Shown piece after piece: positions 54,544 through 64,000 of a stretch of 64,000 bases of DNA. The notes under the pieces were generated by a model, which saw only the letters and a program-made list of their open reading frames with translations, searched no databases and was not told the origin of the DNA. Location of the stretch: the NCBI GenBank assembly GCA_003868215.1, contig QWDQ01000062.1, positions 1 to 64,000 on the forward strand, read 5' to 3'. The stretch's first letter is position 1. The number at the start of each line of letters is the position of its first letter. Source of the stretch: Pseudophaeomoniella oleicola (Eukaryota > Ascomycota > Eurotiomycetes > Phaeomoniellales > Phaeomoniellaceae). The position numbers were made by a program, and so were the translations under genes.

Positions 54544-56999
54544 ATGCACATTTTAGTATGTACATGTGTAGTGTTTGCTCTGGCTCTCTGAAACGTTACT
54601 AAGTGCATGCCCTCTAGCTCACCAACGACGATGGTCCACCGAGCCAGCAATCCTCCCCATACGTGCACTCCCTCATCGACACAATCGAGAAAGCAGGCCA
54701 CGATGTATCGGTAATTCTGCCAGACACTCAGAAGTCATGGATTGGGAAAGCACACTTGGTCGGTCAAACCATGAAACCCACGTACTTCCGTCCTGGCGCA
54801 TTGCATACCGATGGAGGCAGAGTCTATAAACGACCTTCAACAGATGGCGCCCCCGATTGGGTTCTCATCAATGGTACACCTGCAAGCTGCGTACAGATAG
54901 GCTTGCATCACTTTTTCATGGATAAGAGTCCAGTCGATCTCGTTGTATCCGGTCCCAACTACGGGCGCAACACAACAGCCCTATTCAGCTTGAGCAGTGG
55001 TACAGTCGGAGGCGCAATGGAGGGTGCTGTCTGCGGCAAGAAGGCTGTCGCAATATCTTATGCTTTTGACAGTCGAAATCATGATCCCGAGATAATCAAG
55101 GAGGCCAGTGAAATAAGTGTCAGGCTGATCGAATTTCTATACAAGAACTGGCCAGCATCTGGGGTAGACCTCTACAATCTGAATGTGCCCCTTCGGAAGG
55201 GAGTTTCCTCCAAGAAGATAGTCTATGCCGATATCCTCCCTAACAGGTGGTCTGCTGATGGCGGTTCATACGACGAGCTCTTGGTTAACGAAGAAGAGGA
55301 TGCAAGCGAGCACGAGCAAGAGATCAGAGAGGCCGAAGATGAAATGACCTCTAGCAATCGGCCCACGCCTAGAGCGGCGCATAGACACTTCAAATGGGCT
55401 CCCAAGTTCAAGGATGTCCACGACAGTGTGGCACACGCAGGTGAAGGAAGCGATGGCTGGGCTATCAAAGAGGGGATGATCAGGTATGTCTCGCTGGCTC
55501 GATGATGGGGTGCTAGTAGATCACTGACCTTTTCGAACAGCGTAACCCCTTTAAGAGCGAATTTCTGGCATGCGCAGGGCTTCGAGGGCGAAATCAGGCT
55601 GTAAGTACGTGCTCAACTTTTCACGTCAGACCCCTCCTTCAGAATCACATTGACCCTTTTTAGAGGCCATGAAAGTACTGAACTGCCAATTCGACAAGCG
55701 CAAGGCACGGTCAGACTACTTGCAGTGATCGACTACCCAGATTCTTACGTTCAACCTTTAATCCTCAAAGCCATCAAGCAGCATCTACCGTCTTGTTCCA
55801 TTGAATATCTCAGCGCAGACACCCCCCTTCCTACGTCTTCTGAGAAATCTCTTCAGTTCAGATCATATGAGACCCTGCAATTCGAGCAGGCCTTGTCTCA
55901 CCCTTCGACGTCGTTAATCAATGCATATGTTATCAGGAAAGCGTTAACACGAAAGCATTATCTGGGTAACACAGTTGCATCGTGGGTCGTTAAGCATCCG
56001 GCCAGCATCTTAAGGAAGCATTTCAAACCCGCCCTCGACTTCGAGCTCGACTTTTCGGAGTTTCTGGATGAAGCCTTACTAGAAGCGTATGAACTCCACG
56101 ATGCATTTGAGCGAAATGCGACCAAGAGTCACGCAGAGAAGGAATGGTGGATTCTAAAACCTGGGATGAGCGACGGTGGGAACGGTATTCGACTCTTCTC
56201 AAGCTTCGAAGAACTCCAATCGATATTTGAGGAATGGGATGCAGAAAATGAAGAGAGCGAGGAGGACGAAGAGAAGTCAGACTACCGCAGTGAGGACATA
56301 ATAGCTCAACATAACAAGGAGGATGACTCCGCCGGCGCTATGACATCCCAATTACGCCACTTCATCGCACAGCCATACATACATCCGCCTCTCTTGTTGC
56401 CTTCGAAGGGTAATCGCAAATTTCACATCCGTGTGTACGTTTTGGCAGTTGGTGCGTTAAGGGTATACGTGTACCACGAAATGTTAGCGTTGTTCGCAGC
56501 AAAGACATACTTCCCACCAGGGACGTCTGGGTCAGATATCGATTTAGCGGCACATTTGACTAACACGTGCTTCCAAAATGACTCTACGAAGGACACGTCG
56601 GTTTTCCGCTTCTGGTCGTTAGAAGATGAATCTTTGCCCGGTGCGAATTGGAAAGATCAGGTATACGACCAGATATGTCAGGTGACAGGCGAAGTATTTG
56701 AAGCTGCCGCTCGAGGGCAGATGATTCACTTTCAGACTCTGCCTAATGCGTTTGAGCTTTTTGGCGTCGATTTCTTGGTTGATGACTCACTCAACGTATG
56801 GCTTTTGGAGCTGAATGCCTTTCCAGATTTCAAACAAACAGGAGCAGATCTACAAGACATCGTCGTAGGAGGATTGTTCGAAGAGACTGTTCGAGTTGCT
56901 GTACGCCCGTTCTTCACCAACGAAGAGCCACTTGATGATGCCGCAACGTCTTCGAGCCCTATGAAATTAGTACGTGATCTAGACCTCGGGCGGAGGTGA
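54544..56999 (+). CDS. PBY1: Pby1-type fusion: SurE-like phosphatase plus tubulin-tyrosine-ligase-like domain
   Basis: Four exons (54544-54555, 54618-55483, 55541-55600 and 55664-56999) give 757 aa, the size of yeast Pby1. The first coding exon is only 12 nt (MHIL), yet it is needed to start the SurE strand ILLTNDDG; Asp8 and Asp9 would bind the metal. SGPNYGRNTT at about residue 113 and the block SVTPLRANFW end the SurE-like half. The second half is a TTL-type ATP-grasp: WWILKPGMSDGGNGIRLF, then KFHIRVYVLAVGALRVYVY, then DFLVDDSLNVWLLELNAFP. An acidic insert lies between the first two. Yeast Pby1 associates with P-bodies and the decapping machinery. The enzymatic substrates are uncertain. 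Confidence 0.92.
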
Positions 57000-57779
57000 T
57001 ATCAGCGAGGTTTACATGCGCAAAATGCTAGGGAAAAAGACTATAGATACCCCAAACAAGAGATAGAAAGCAAGACGAGTAAGGCTGTCGGGATCACTTC
57101 TTCCCATCAATGTGACACCCACTGTGACTGAAATAGGAGTATAACAAATGATTCTCTCAATGCGCATTCTGACTTCCGACAAGACCATGTTTCCATGATG
57201 TCACATGTCCCATGCTCCGATGATGCGTCTCACTTCTAATTTGTTGTCTGAGGAACCGTGCGTCGTAATCTGGTTGAAGCTCATGCATATCCGGCTGCAA
57301 AACTCTGTCCTCCGAAGGAAGAACATAGCTCAGCGATACAGAGAAACTTCCGAAATCCTTCCATGATCTCAAGCTAGATCAGTCAGAACTACTATACGCA
57401 AGCTGTCAACCGTAGGATCGGCGTTCGTAAGCAGCGTTGCCTATATAACTCCAACGGCGCTGTTGTTGCCACATCTGTCTACTACGTACCAACATTCTCT
57501 CGCCATCTTCTTTTCTATGTGACTGGTTCTATCGGAAAGATCCTCCATGATATCGATGGATCATTACTCGTGCATAAGCATATCGTCAACCGTAGGCATC
57601 AGCTTTTGAAACGGGAGGGCATGTTTGGTCAAATTCTCGAGCGGGTGCCACCCATTGTACCTTCCTCTGCAACGTCACCTCGGTCCATTCTGTCTTCGTC
57701 GCTTTCTCATCTCTAGATCAGTCTCAATCCTTTGGCCATCTCGCTGTTACTTCGTGTGTCTGCGCGTCTGGCAAGCATT
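57000..57779. other. Intergenic between Pby1 and Hmt1 genes
   Basis: 780 bp without a supported gene. A minus-strand frame at 57157-57372 (71 codons) shows no family. The last 100 bases are CT-rich leader of the transporter gene. Confidence 0.5.
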
Positions 57780-60700
57780 ATGGATCCCTCGTACAAACCG
57801 ACAAAGGGCACAGAAAGTATTGAGTATTTCCACTACCTGGCACCATTGTTCATTTTTCTCGTGTACATCTTCGCATCCTTGGCTCACGTTGTCTTCTCTG
57901 CGCGGAAGGCCGTTGAAAAGGAGAAAAGCAAGGATACACAACAAAAAACGGTATCGAACATCAGTGATGGGCGGGAGGCTCGACTCACATCTACAGCTCT
58001 GTTCCTGACTTCGGCGGTGTCATTGCTGTACCTCGTTGAAGCGATCGTCCTCATTTCCTATGCCACCTCCGAAAAGCTCGCTTCTCCCGACGATGCAATA
58101 CTCTACAACCTCTATCTGACATTAATATGGTCCGTTCTGTACCTTGGTCTTACCAACAAGAATGACGGAGCTATATGGTATCCTTTCTTAAACAGCTGGG
58201 CTACAGACTTCGCGTTCAGTGCTGTAATCTTTGGGCTTGAATTTTTTGGTACTACGTTGCCTAGAGGAGCCAAAATCGCCCGGACAATCTTACAGATTCT
58301 CCGTCTGTGTCTGGTAGCTGCTCTATTAGCTATCAAGCCGGTAGCCACGTGGTGGGCATTGCGGACTAGGCCAGTGGATGAGGAAACAGCTCCTCTCCTT
58401 ACCAGTGATGATGAAACCGCCAGGGACTCACTCACACATAGCAACGGATATGGTGCTCTCAATGACAACAATGGTCACGCGGTGCAGGAAAATGGTGGAT
58501 CGAATCCTTCAGACCAAAACGCGAAAGATACTGCCACCGACGAAGATGACGAGGACCAGGATGAGGAAGATTCCTACCGGAGTTCCCCAAAGATGAAAAA
58601 ACATTGGTGGCTTTATGTCAGGTCTTTCGCCCTGTTCTTCCCTTATTTCTGGCCGTCCGGAAATAGACGTTTACAGTTACACTTCCTTGGTATCTCCATT
58701 TGCCTAGGATTTACGAGGTTGTTCAATATTCTCATACCGGTACAGCTTGGGTTGATTGTCAATAAGTTGGCCAATGACCAAAAGGGAGTACCTTGGAGGG
58801 AGATCGTCAGCTTCATTGTTTTGAGACTATTAAACAGTTCCGGGGGTATCAGCTTAATACAAGATTACCTATGGCTCTCGCTCGAGAAGGACTCACTGTC
58901 TCGTCTGAGTTGCGCATCCTACGACCATGTGATGGGACTTTCGTGCGACTTCCACGCTGGAAAAAGATCTGGTCGTATGTGGCAGACGATGAGCAGGGGC
59001 CAGTCCATTGTTTCATTGGTTCGAGCTGTGTTCTTCGATATGCTTCCAATGTTGATCGACCTCACGATAGCTATTTGCGTTTTCTATTGGCTCTTCGATG
59101 CTTACATGGCTTTCATTGGCATGGTAGTCGTCGTGCTGGTGTTGTATTCGACACAAGCGGCCATCAGTAAAAAGTCCAAAGGCCAAAGGAAATTCATCAA
59201 ACTCTGGGAAGCCGCATACGATCGTGTGACGGAGTCTTCTCTGAATTGGATGACTGTCAGTTACTTTAACCGAATTAGATTTGAATCAGAGCGGTTCAAG
59301 GATGCTGTCAATGCTGAGAAAGAAGCTTGGATTGTCTATCGCATGATCAGCAATGCTCTTATGGCATTGCGATCTGTCCTCCTGATAGTAGGACTCTTGG
59401 CAGCCCTTCTGCTGGCTGCATGCCAGGTCAAGCTTGGTGAGAAGCAGGTCGGAGACTTCGTAACCCTGATTACATACTGGGCGCAGCTTGGGACACCATT
59501 GGCTTATCTTGCCTCTGGATTTTCGAAGATCGTAGAAGATCTAGTTGACAGCGAGAGACTGCTTGACTTATTGAAGACACAGCCATCCATCCAGGATCGG
59601 CCGGATGCAAAGGAGTTCAATCTTCGCCAAGGTGAAGTAACTTTTGAGAATGTCAAGTTCTCCTACGACAAGGAACGCGAAGTACTTAAGGGAATCGACT
59701 TCAAGGCCCTCCCTGGCAGGACTATTGCATTGGTAGGTGAGTCTGGTGGGGGTAAAAGCACCATTCTGAAACTGCTGTTCCGATTCTATGATGTTTCGGA
59801 TGGCTCGATCAAGATCGATGGTCAAGACCTTCGCTATGTCACCCAGCATAGCTTCCGTGAGCATATTGGTGTCGTTCCTCAAGACGTGGCCCTTTTCAAT
59901 AAGTCTGTCCTGGAAAATCTCCAATATGCGAAGCTTGACGCCACCGAAGACGAATGTCAAGCGGCTTGCAAGGCTGTAGCTCTACATGACAAAATCATGA
60001 GCTTCCCCAAACGGTATAATACACTTGTTGGCGAACGTGGGGTGAAAATGTCCGGCGGTGAGCTCCAGCGGATGGCAATTGCCCGTGTGTTATTGAAGGA
60101 CCCGAAGATCATCCTACTAGACGAAGCGACAAGCTCTGTTGACTCTGAGACCGAAGCCACAATACAGCATAGTCTAGCGCGACTGACCAAGGGGAAGACC
60201 ACGTTCGTGATAGCACATCGTCTTTCCACCATTGTCAACGCCGACCTTGTCCTCGTCATCAAACAAGGTGTGATCGCAGAGAGAGGCTCCCATGCGCAGC
60301 TTCTCAAAGCGAAGGGTCATTATCATCAGCTATGGTCGCATCAGATCAAATTGGATAGCGGTAACTCCCGTTCTCGGTCGCAGTCACCAACCAAGGCTCC
60401 GGCTCCGGCTCCTGTTTTTGTCAATGACCTGGACTTAACCACTACAAATGGGGAGGGTGAAGGCCAAGCAAAATCTACAGGTATGTGAGGTGCTCGCTCT
60501 TTGATTGGAGCAAGGCAGTGGTCTTACTTCAACGAAGCCCATAAAGCCTCCCATTCAAACATCAGGCGAAACCAGTCTCCTGGTGAGAACACGAGATTCC
60601 GACTGGGGTCTTCCGCAGGCCGAGAGTGGAAACCAGAGGCACCTGAATTCGTGCCGGCAAAGGCGAATAGTAGTATCTCTGCTGCTCAACCCGCCACAGC

Positions 60701-61294
60701 CTCCGCTTCGGATGCGATAGCCAAAGGAAGATCCCAAGTCAGTCCCTCTGTTGCACTAGTTCTGAAGACAGAACTAGCGAGCGAGGAGCATGCTGACAAT
60801 GCACGTAGAATAGCTCCAAAGCAAAAAGCTCATCAGCCCTGCCACTTTTAGGCCCCGATAAGGCTCCTCGAAGGTGGCGAAAGGATAAAGGCAACCGTAC
60901 AAACATTGCTGAAGATCAGGGATCTACATCCCGAACAATTGCCGAGTCGGAGGCTCTCCCTTCCGCGGAACAAACCACCAAGAATACCAGCATCCAGGAA
61001 TCCGATGAGCCTAGGGACCTGCGAAGCAAGCCCAAGAGAAGGCGCACTTTGTTCCGTCGCAGAGATAGCAAGTCTGAACCCACGAACCAGTCTATTGCAA
61101 ACAATACGGATGGGGCTTTTGATGGGTCAACAGAGTACGCAATTGATAACAACCATCAAGGAAGCCGGGCGGTCCGACCACAGAGAACAGTCAGTATGCC
61201 AGCTGAATATGCCCAGAGTCGAGAACAAGAGGTAGGGTCTGGAAACAGTTCAGATGAGGAAGAGGATGAAAGTGACAGCTTTTCTCCGGCTTAG
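57780..61294 (+). CDS. HMT1: Hmt1/ABCB6-type vacuolar ABC half-transporter
   Basis: Exons 57780-60480, 60619-60804 and 60852-61294 give 1109 aa. The first ATG in frame is MDPSYKPTKG. An extra N-terminal bundle of about five membrane segments and an acidic loop (about residues 220-270) precede the ABC membrane domain, as in Hmt1/ABCB6. The ATPase has Walker A GESGGGKST (about 653), signature MSGGELQR (about 756) and Walker B IILLDEATSSVD. The core ends near 60420. Two introns then add a disordered Arg/Ser/Glu-rich tail (GREWKPEAPEFVP to an acidic C-terminus). If the first of these is retained, translation stops after only two more residues (918-frame form). The family moves phytochelatin- or glutathione-bound heavy metals into the vacuole. 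Confidence 0.9.
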
Positions 61295-62306
61295 GTAAGG
61301 GAGCGTCACTAGAAATTGACCCAATGTATGGTAAATGGAGAGATTAAGTCGTGACGATGTGACGATCGGGAGGCTTTTATGAAGTCCGACACTACATATA
61401 GCTATTGCTCGCGGCTACAACTGTTATGTGATAGGGTCGCAGGTTTTGTCTGGAATGCAGGATCCGTGCTCGTGGTTATAGCCAGCATTTCGAGGACCGG
61501 AAGATGGTTTATGACGTTAGTGATTGTATATATTAGCAGAGCAGTTTCTACAAAGCTGTATCATAGGAATTACTCGAATCTTTCATTCCTGGCATCATCT
61601 TGTCCTTGTCATCAGTCAACAATACCTTCATAACAATCGCAATCGAGAGCATTAGAGTGGTGAAATAATTATCAAACAATATATTTTCCTTTTCTTCCAC
61701 CCCACGCCCAAAATTCCTAGTTATTACCGCCCTTGCCATCTACCTAGGTATATTCATCTCTCCTCCTGACAACAAAGTATTTACATTGCAAACTTCATCT
61801 CATGTCTCTTCTATCCCGTTTTTATAAGTAATGTATTACTTGAATTTTTGATATTTTGATCTTGACTTTGATATACATGGCACGGCATGGATAGGTAGCT
61901 AAGGTAAATATAATAAATACAGTACAGTACAGTAGGCCCAGGTGAAGCTCGGAGGGTCAGGCGTCAGGGTCAGACCAAGATCAAATCGACAAGACAAGAC
62001 AGAAAAAAACCTAGGTAAATACCTAGTTACCTAGGTAAGGCAGGCAGACAGATAGGGAGGCAGGCAGGCACGGAGATAAGATGGGGATAACGAGGTATGG
62101 TATGGTATAATAGCATGAGAGGAACAGGAGAAACGTCGACGATGGAAAATAGTAGCAGTAGTAGTCGACTTGCAAGTGTTTGTTTGAATACATGAGAGAG
62201 CGGAATAAAAAAAAAGCAAGCTTCAAAAAGATATGAGCATACGTTGTTCTCTCTCTCTCTCTCTTCCTATGTCTCGACATGAAAAAACAGCAGTCTCTCT
62301 TTCAGT
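61295..62306. other. Convergent intergenic region with palindromic repeats
   Basis: About 1 kb between the stops of the Hmt1 and NST1 genes. It holds exact TACCTAGGTA palindromes at 61741-61750 and 62028-62037, a related ACCTAGGTA at 62009-62017, GGCAG repeats at about 62038-62070 and a CT microsatellite at 62247-62266. No gene is seen. Confidence 0.55.
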
Positions 62307-64000
62307 TCAAAAGCGACTTCCGATCCCTCCAAATGGCACCGCAGGATGCTGGGCGTGAGGCTGGACGGGATTCGAAAGATGATGGTGCTGCTGATGGTGC
62401 ATCTGATTATGCCCTACCACCGGACTACCAATATCTCCGACACCGCCGAGCCCTGCTCCTATGGAACCTCTACCACCAGGAGGACCACCGATAGGCGCTA
62501 AACCGCCGGCATTGTCATCTGCGTCGAATCTGACCTCTGTGGAATCGCCCTCTCCCTTCACTGCGAAACTACCGCCACCATTATGGTGGTTCCCCTCCGT
62601 GTCGAGAATGTCCAGAATTTCGTCCATCTGGATCGGTGGTTCATGTGGTGGCTTGATCTGTTGGACTTGAGACAGGATAGATTGCACAGGGTGAAATGTG
62701 GGTGAACCGCTGGAGGCTGACAGTTGTCGGCATGCTTGAGCAGCCATCATACGAATAGCGACGGGCCGGGACGCATGATGTGGTCGAATACCGCCTCCCA
62801 AACCAAACGCATTTGCAGCAGGCCCACCAGATGTTGGTCCGGGCCAGCCAGCATTTAATCCTGGTTTTACTCCTGGTGGTGACGGACCCCATGTTGATGA
62901 ACCGCCGGGACTTGTGCCAAAAGCCCACGTATTAGCTTGTGGGGTGCTCGGGCCAAGGTGGAAAGCATCGTGCTTCTGTAGAGGATCATTGAATCCGGTG
63001 AAACTAGGTGCACGAGTCGAACCAGGAGCATGGTTAGTTGTCTTAAGTTCATTTGGTGATTCGCTTGCAATCGGTAAATCGGAGTCATCAAGCAAAGCCT
63101 TACTTCCAAGTTGCGTCGCTAGGTTGTCGATCTCAGGATCTGCCGATTCCCGCCTGTTCTGTTTGTCGGGTGTAGTGCTCGTGGGCCTTCCTATCGGCGC
63201 TGGACGAGAGATTGGCTGTGGTTGGCTACCCGCATCTTGTGGTCGTTCGAATGATGTGGAAGGCTGGCGTGAATGCCCGGGTGCTCGTCCGGGTTCCTTA
63301 ACGATATGGTTCGGGGGCATTGACATCTGTGGCTGTGCTGGACCAAAGGGACGTTGTGGGTATGGTCTGTTGCCATTGATTCCTGGGGGGAATTGGACAC
63401 TGTTGGGATAGCCGAACCCTCGATATTGACCACCCATTGGTGGACCTTGATACATCGGTATTTGAGGCATCATATTTGGCATCATACCAGGTGGAGGTGG
63501 TGGATGGCCAGGCATTGCGGACACGCCATATCCAAAAGGAAAGTTTTGCCTGCCAGGCTGGTTCAGCGGAGACATGGGCGCCGACGGCTGTGGATGGTGT
63601 AATATCGGTTGGTTGTTGAGTAGCTTTCCGGAGGCGGTCGATGACACAGGTGTTTGGGAAGGCCCACTCGCCGGTGAAGCTGATGTCTGAGAAGTTTCAG
63701 TTGTGGCCTGCTGGGAACGCGGGGATGAACCGTGCGACTGGTGTCCTTGTTGCGATGCTTGTCGTGGGCGTGCGGGTGTTGGAGCTTTCGGTACTATCGG
63801 GGTTGCAACAGCAAAAGCAGGAGACTGCACCGAACTCGCCGGCTGTGGATGGAGCCCTGGCGGAACTGCAACAGGAGGCCGTCTTGCGAACTGCTGTTCC
63901 TCAACTTTGGGCTTCTCTTTAGATTCACGATCGGTTTTGCCAACAGCCTCCTTCTGCTTCCGGGTCTCCTCCTCCCTCAGTTTTCGTTCTCGCTCTTCCT
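62307..64000 (-). CDS. NST1: Nst1 stress-response protein, C-terminal part (5' end outside window)
   Basis: The frame is open from the right edge to the stop at 62307, giving 563 visible residues; the start and the N-terminal half lie beyond 64000. The first visible part is a charged E/K/R coiled coil (EERERKLREEETRKQKEAV), the usual central region of Nst1. A very long Pro/Gln/Gly/Ser-rich region follows, with RRPPVAVPPGLHPQPASS, PGHPPPPPGMMPNMMPQ and similar runs. Two short ordered segments near the end, RPVAIRMMAAQACRQLSA and FHPVQSILSQVQQIK, match the conserved C-terminus. Yeast Nst1 is a cytoplasmic, P-body-linked negative regulator of salt tolerance. The assignment rests on overall composition and these conserved blocks. 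Confidence 0.85.
   Translation of the reverse strand, partial: EERERKLREEETRKQKEAVGKTDRESKEKPKVEEQQFARRPPVAVPPGLHPQPASSVQSPAFAVATPIVPKAPTPARPRQASQQGHQSHGSSPRSQQATTETSQTSASPASGPSQTPVSSTASGKLLNNQPILHHPQPSAPMSPLNQPGRQNFPFGYGVSAMPGHPPPPPGMMPNMMPQIPMYQGPPMGGQYRGFGYPNSVQFPPGINGNRPYPQRPFGPAQPQMSMPPNHIVKEPGRAPGHSRQPSTSFERPQDAGSQPQPISRPAPIGRPTSTTPDKQNRRESADPEIDNLATQLGSKALLDDSDLPIASESPNELKTTNHAPGSTRAPSFTGFNDPLQKHDAFHLGPSTPQANTWAFGTSPGGSSTWGPSPPGVKPGLNAGWPGPTSGGPAANAFGLGGGIRPHHASRPVAIRMMAAQACRQLSASSGSPTFHPVQSILSQVQQIKPPHEPPIQMDEILDILDTEGNHHNGGGSFAVKGEGDSTEVRFDADDNAGGLAPIGGPPGGRGSIGAGLGGVGDIGSPVVGHNQMHHQQHHHLSNPVQPHAQHPAVPFGGIGSRF

Noticed and set aside
57157-57372. 71-codon minus-strand frame after PBY1
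   Set aside because: Short, no family features, and it lies where the PBY1 3' UTR is expected.
60501-60851. Separate gene downstream of the transporter
   Set aside because: The frame has no good start. Phase-matched splice sites join its EWKPEAPEFVP segment to the transporter's last codons and then to the acidic tail ending at 61294.
1-64000. tRNA genes, CRISPR arrays, transposons, LTR or virus-like elements
   Set aside because: Intergenic stretches were scanned for B-box-like GGTTCGA contexts, regularly spaced repeats, terminal repeats, and transposase, reverse-transcriptase or capsid-like reading frames. None was convincing.

Overview
The window is about 64 kb of nuclear DNA from a filamentous ascomycete (Pezizomycotina). 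The signs are short GT-AG introns (mostly 46-140 nt) with CTAAC/CTGAC-type branch points, CT-rich promoters, and a set of typical fungal genes: a Kes1/Osh4 sterol carrier, an HVA1-Tudor protein, DASH subunit Duo1, a Pby1 SurE-TTL fusion, an Hmt1-type vacuolar ABC transporter, Nst1, a GH10 xylanase and a QDE-2-like Argonaute. The class cannot be fixed by eye; Leotiomycetes or Sordariomycetes both fit. I find 23 protein genes, 22 complete and one cut by the right edge. I see no tRNA, rRNA, CRISPR array or recognisable transposon.

Left end (1-4 kb): low-complexity DNA and a cluster of strong hairpins lead into the most unusual locus. A secreted, tyrosine-rich, internally duplicated peptide precursor with Kex2 sites (1190-1774, minus) is the immediate neighbour of, and divergent from, a UstYa/DUF3328 oxidase-like gene (3078-3932, plus). 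This pairing is the hallmark of fungal dikaritin-type ribosomal peptides (ustiloxin, phomopsin, asperipin). It is the best candidate for an undescribed system here.

4-15 kb: an HVA1-Tudor/AT-hook protein, the Kes1 sterol/PI4P transfer protein, phosphoglucomutase, homoserine dehydrogenase and a membrane-anchored DUF3445 (heme-dependent N-demethylase-like) protein. 15-28 kb: a secreted GH10 xylanase, Argonaute, a long gene-poor stretch, a CCDC174-like protein, a Gre2-like reductase and a DUF4870/Tic20-like membrane protein.

28-48 kb: Duo1 and an uncharacterised CDK-site-bearing nuclear protein share a divergent promoter. They are followed by the CCR4-NOT scaffold NOT1 (with a tiny uORF whose stop overlaps the NOT1 start), seipin, and a giant ZNFX1-type helicase with NFX1 zinc fingers. 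48-64 kb: ETF-ubiquinone oxidoreductase, a very acidic small protein, an RS/KE-rich nuclear protein divergent from Pby1, Hmt1 and the 3' part of NST1.

Most genes are independent housekeeping loci. Functional links worth noting are the precursor/UstYa pair, the presence of both an Argonaute and a ZNFX1/Hrr1-type helicase (RNA silencing) about 21 kb apart, and several RNA-metabolism genes (NOT1, Pby1, CCDC174-like, RS protein). Exon boundaries were read by eye from splice consensus, frame and family knowledge. All chosen multi-exon models keep frame from start to stop, but none was checked against transcripts.
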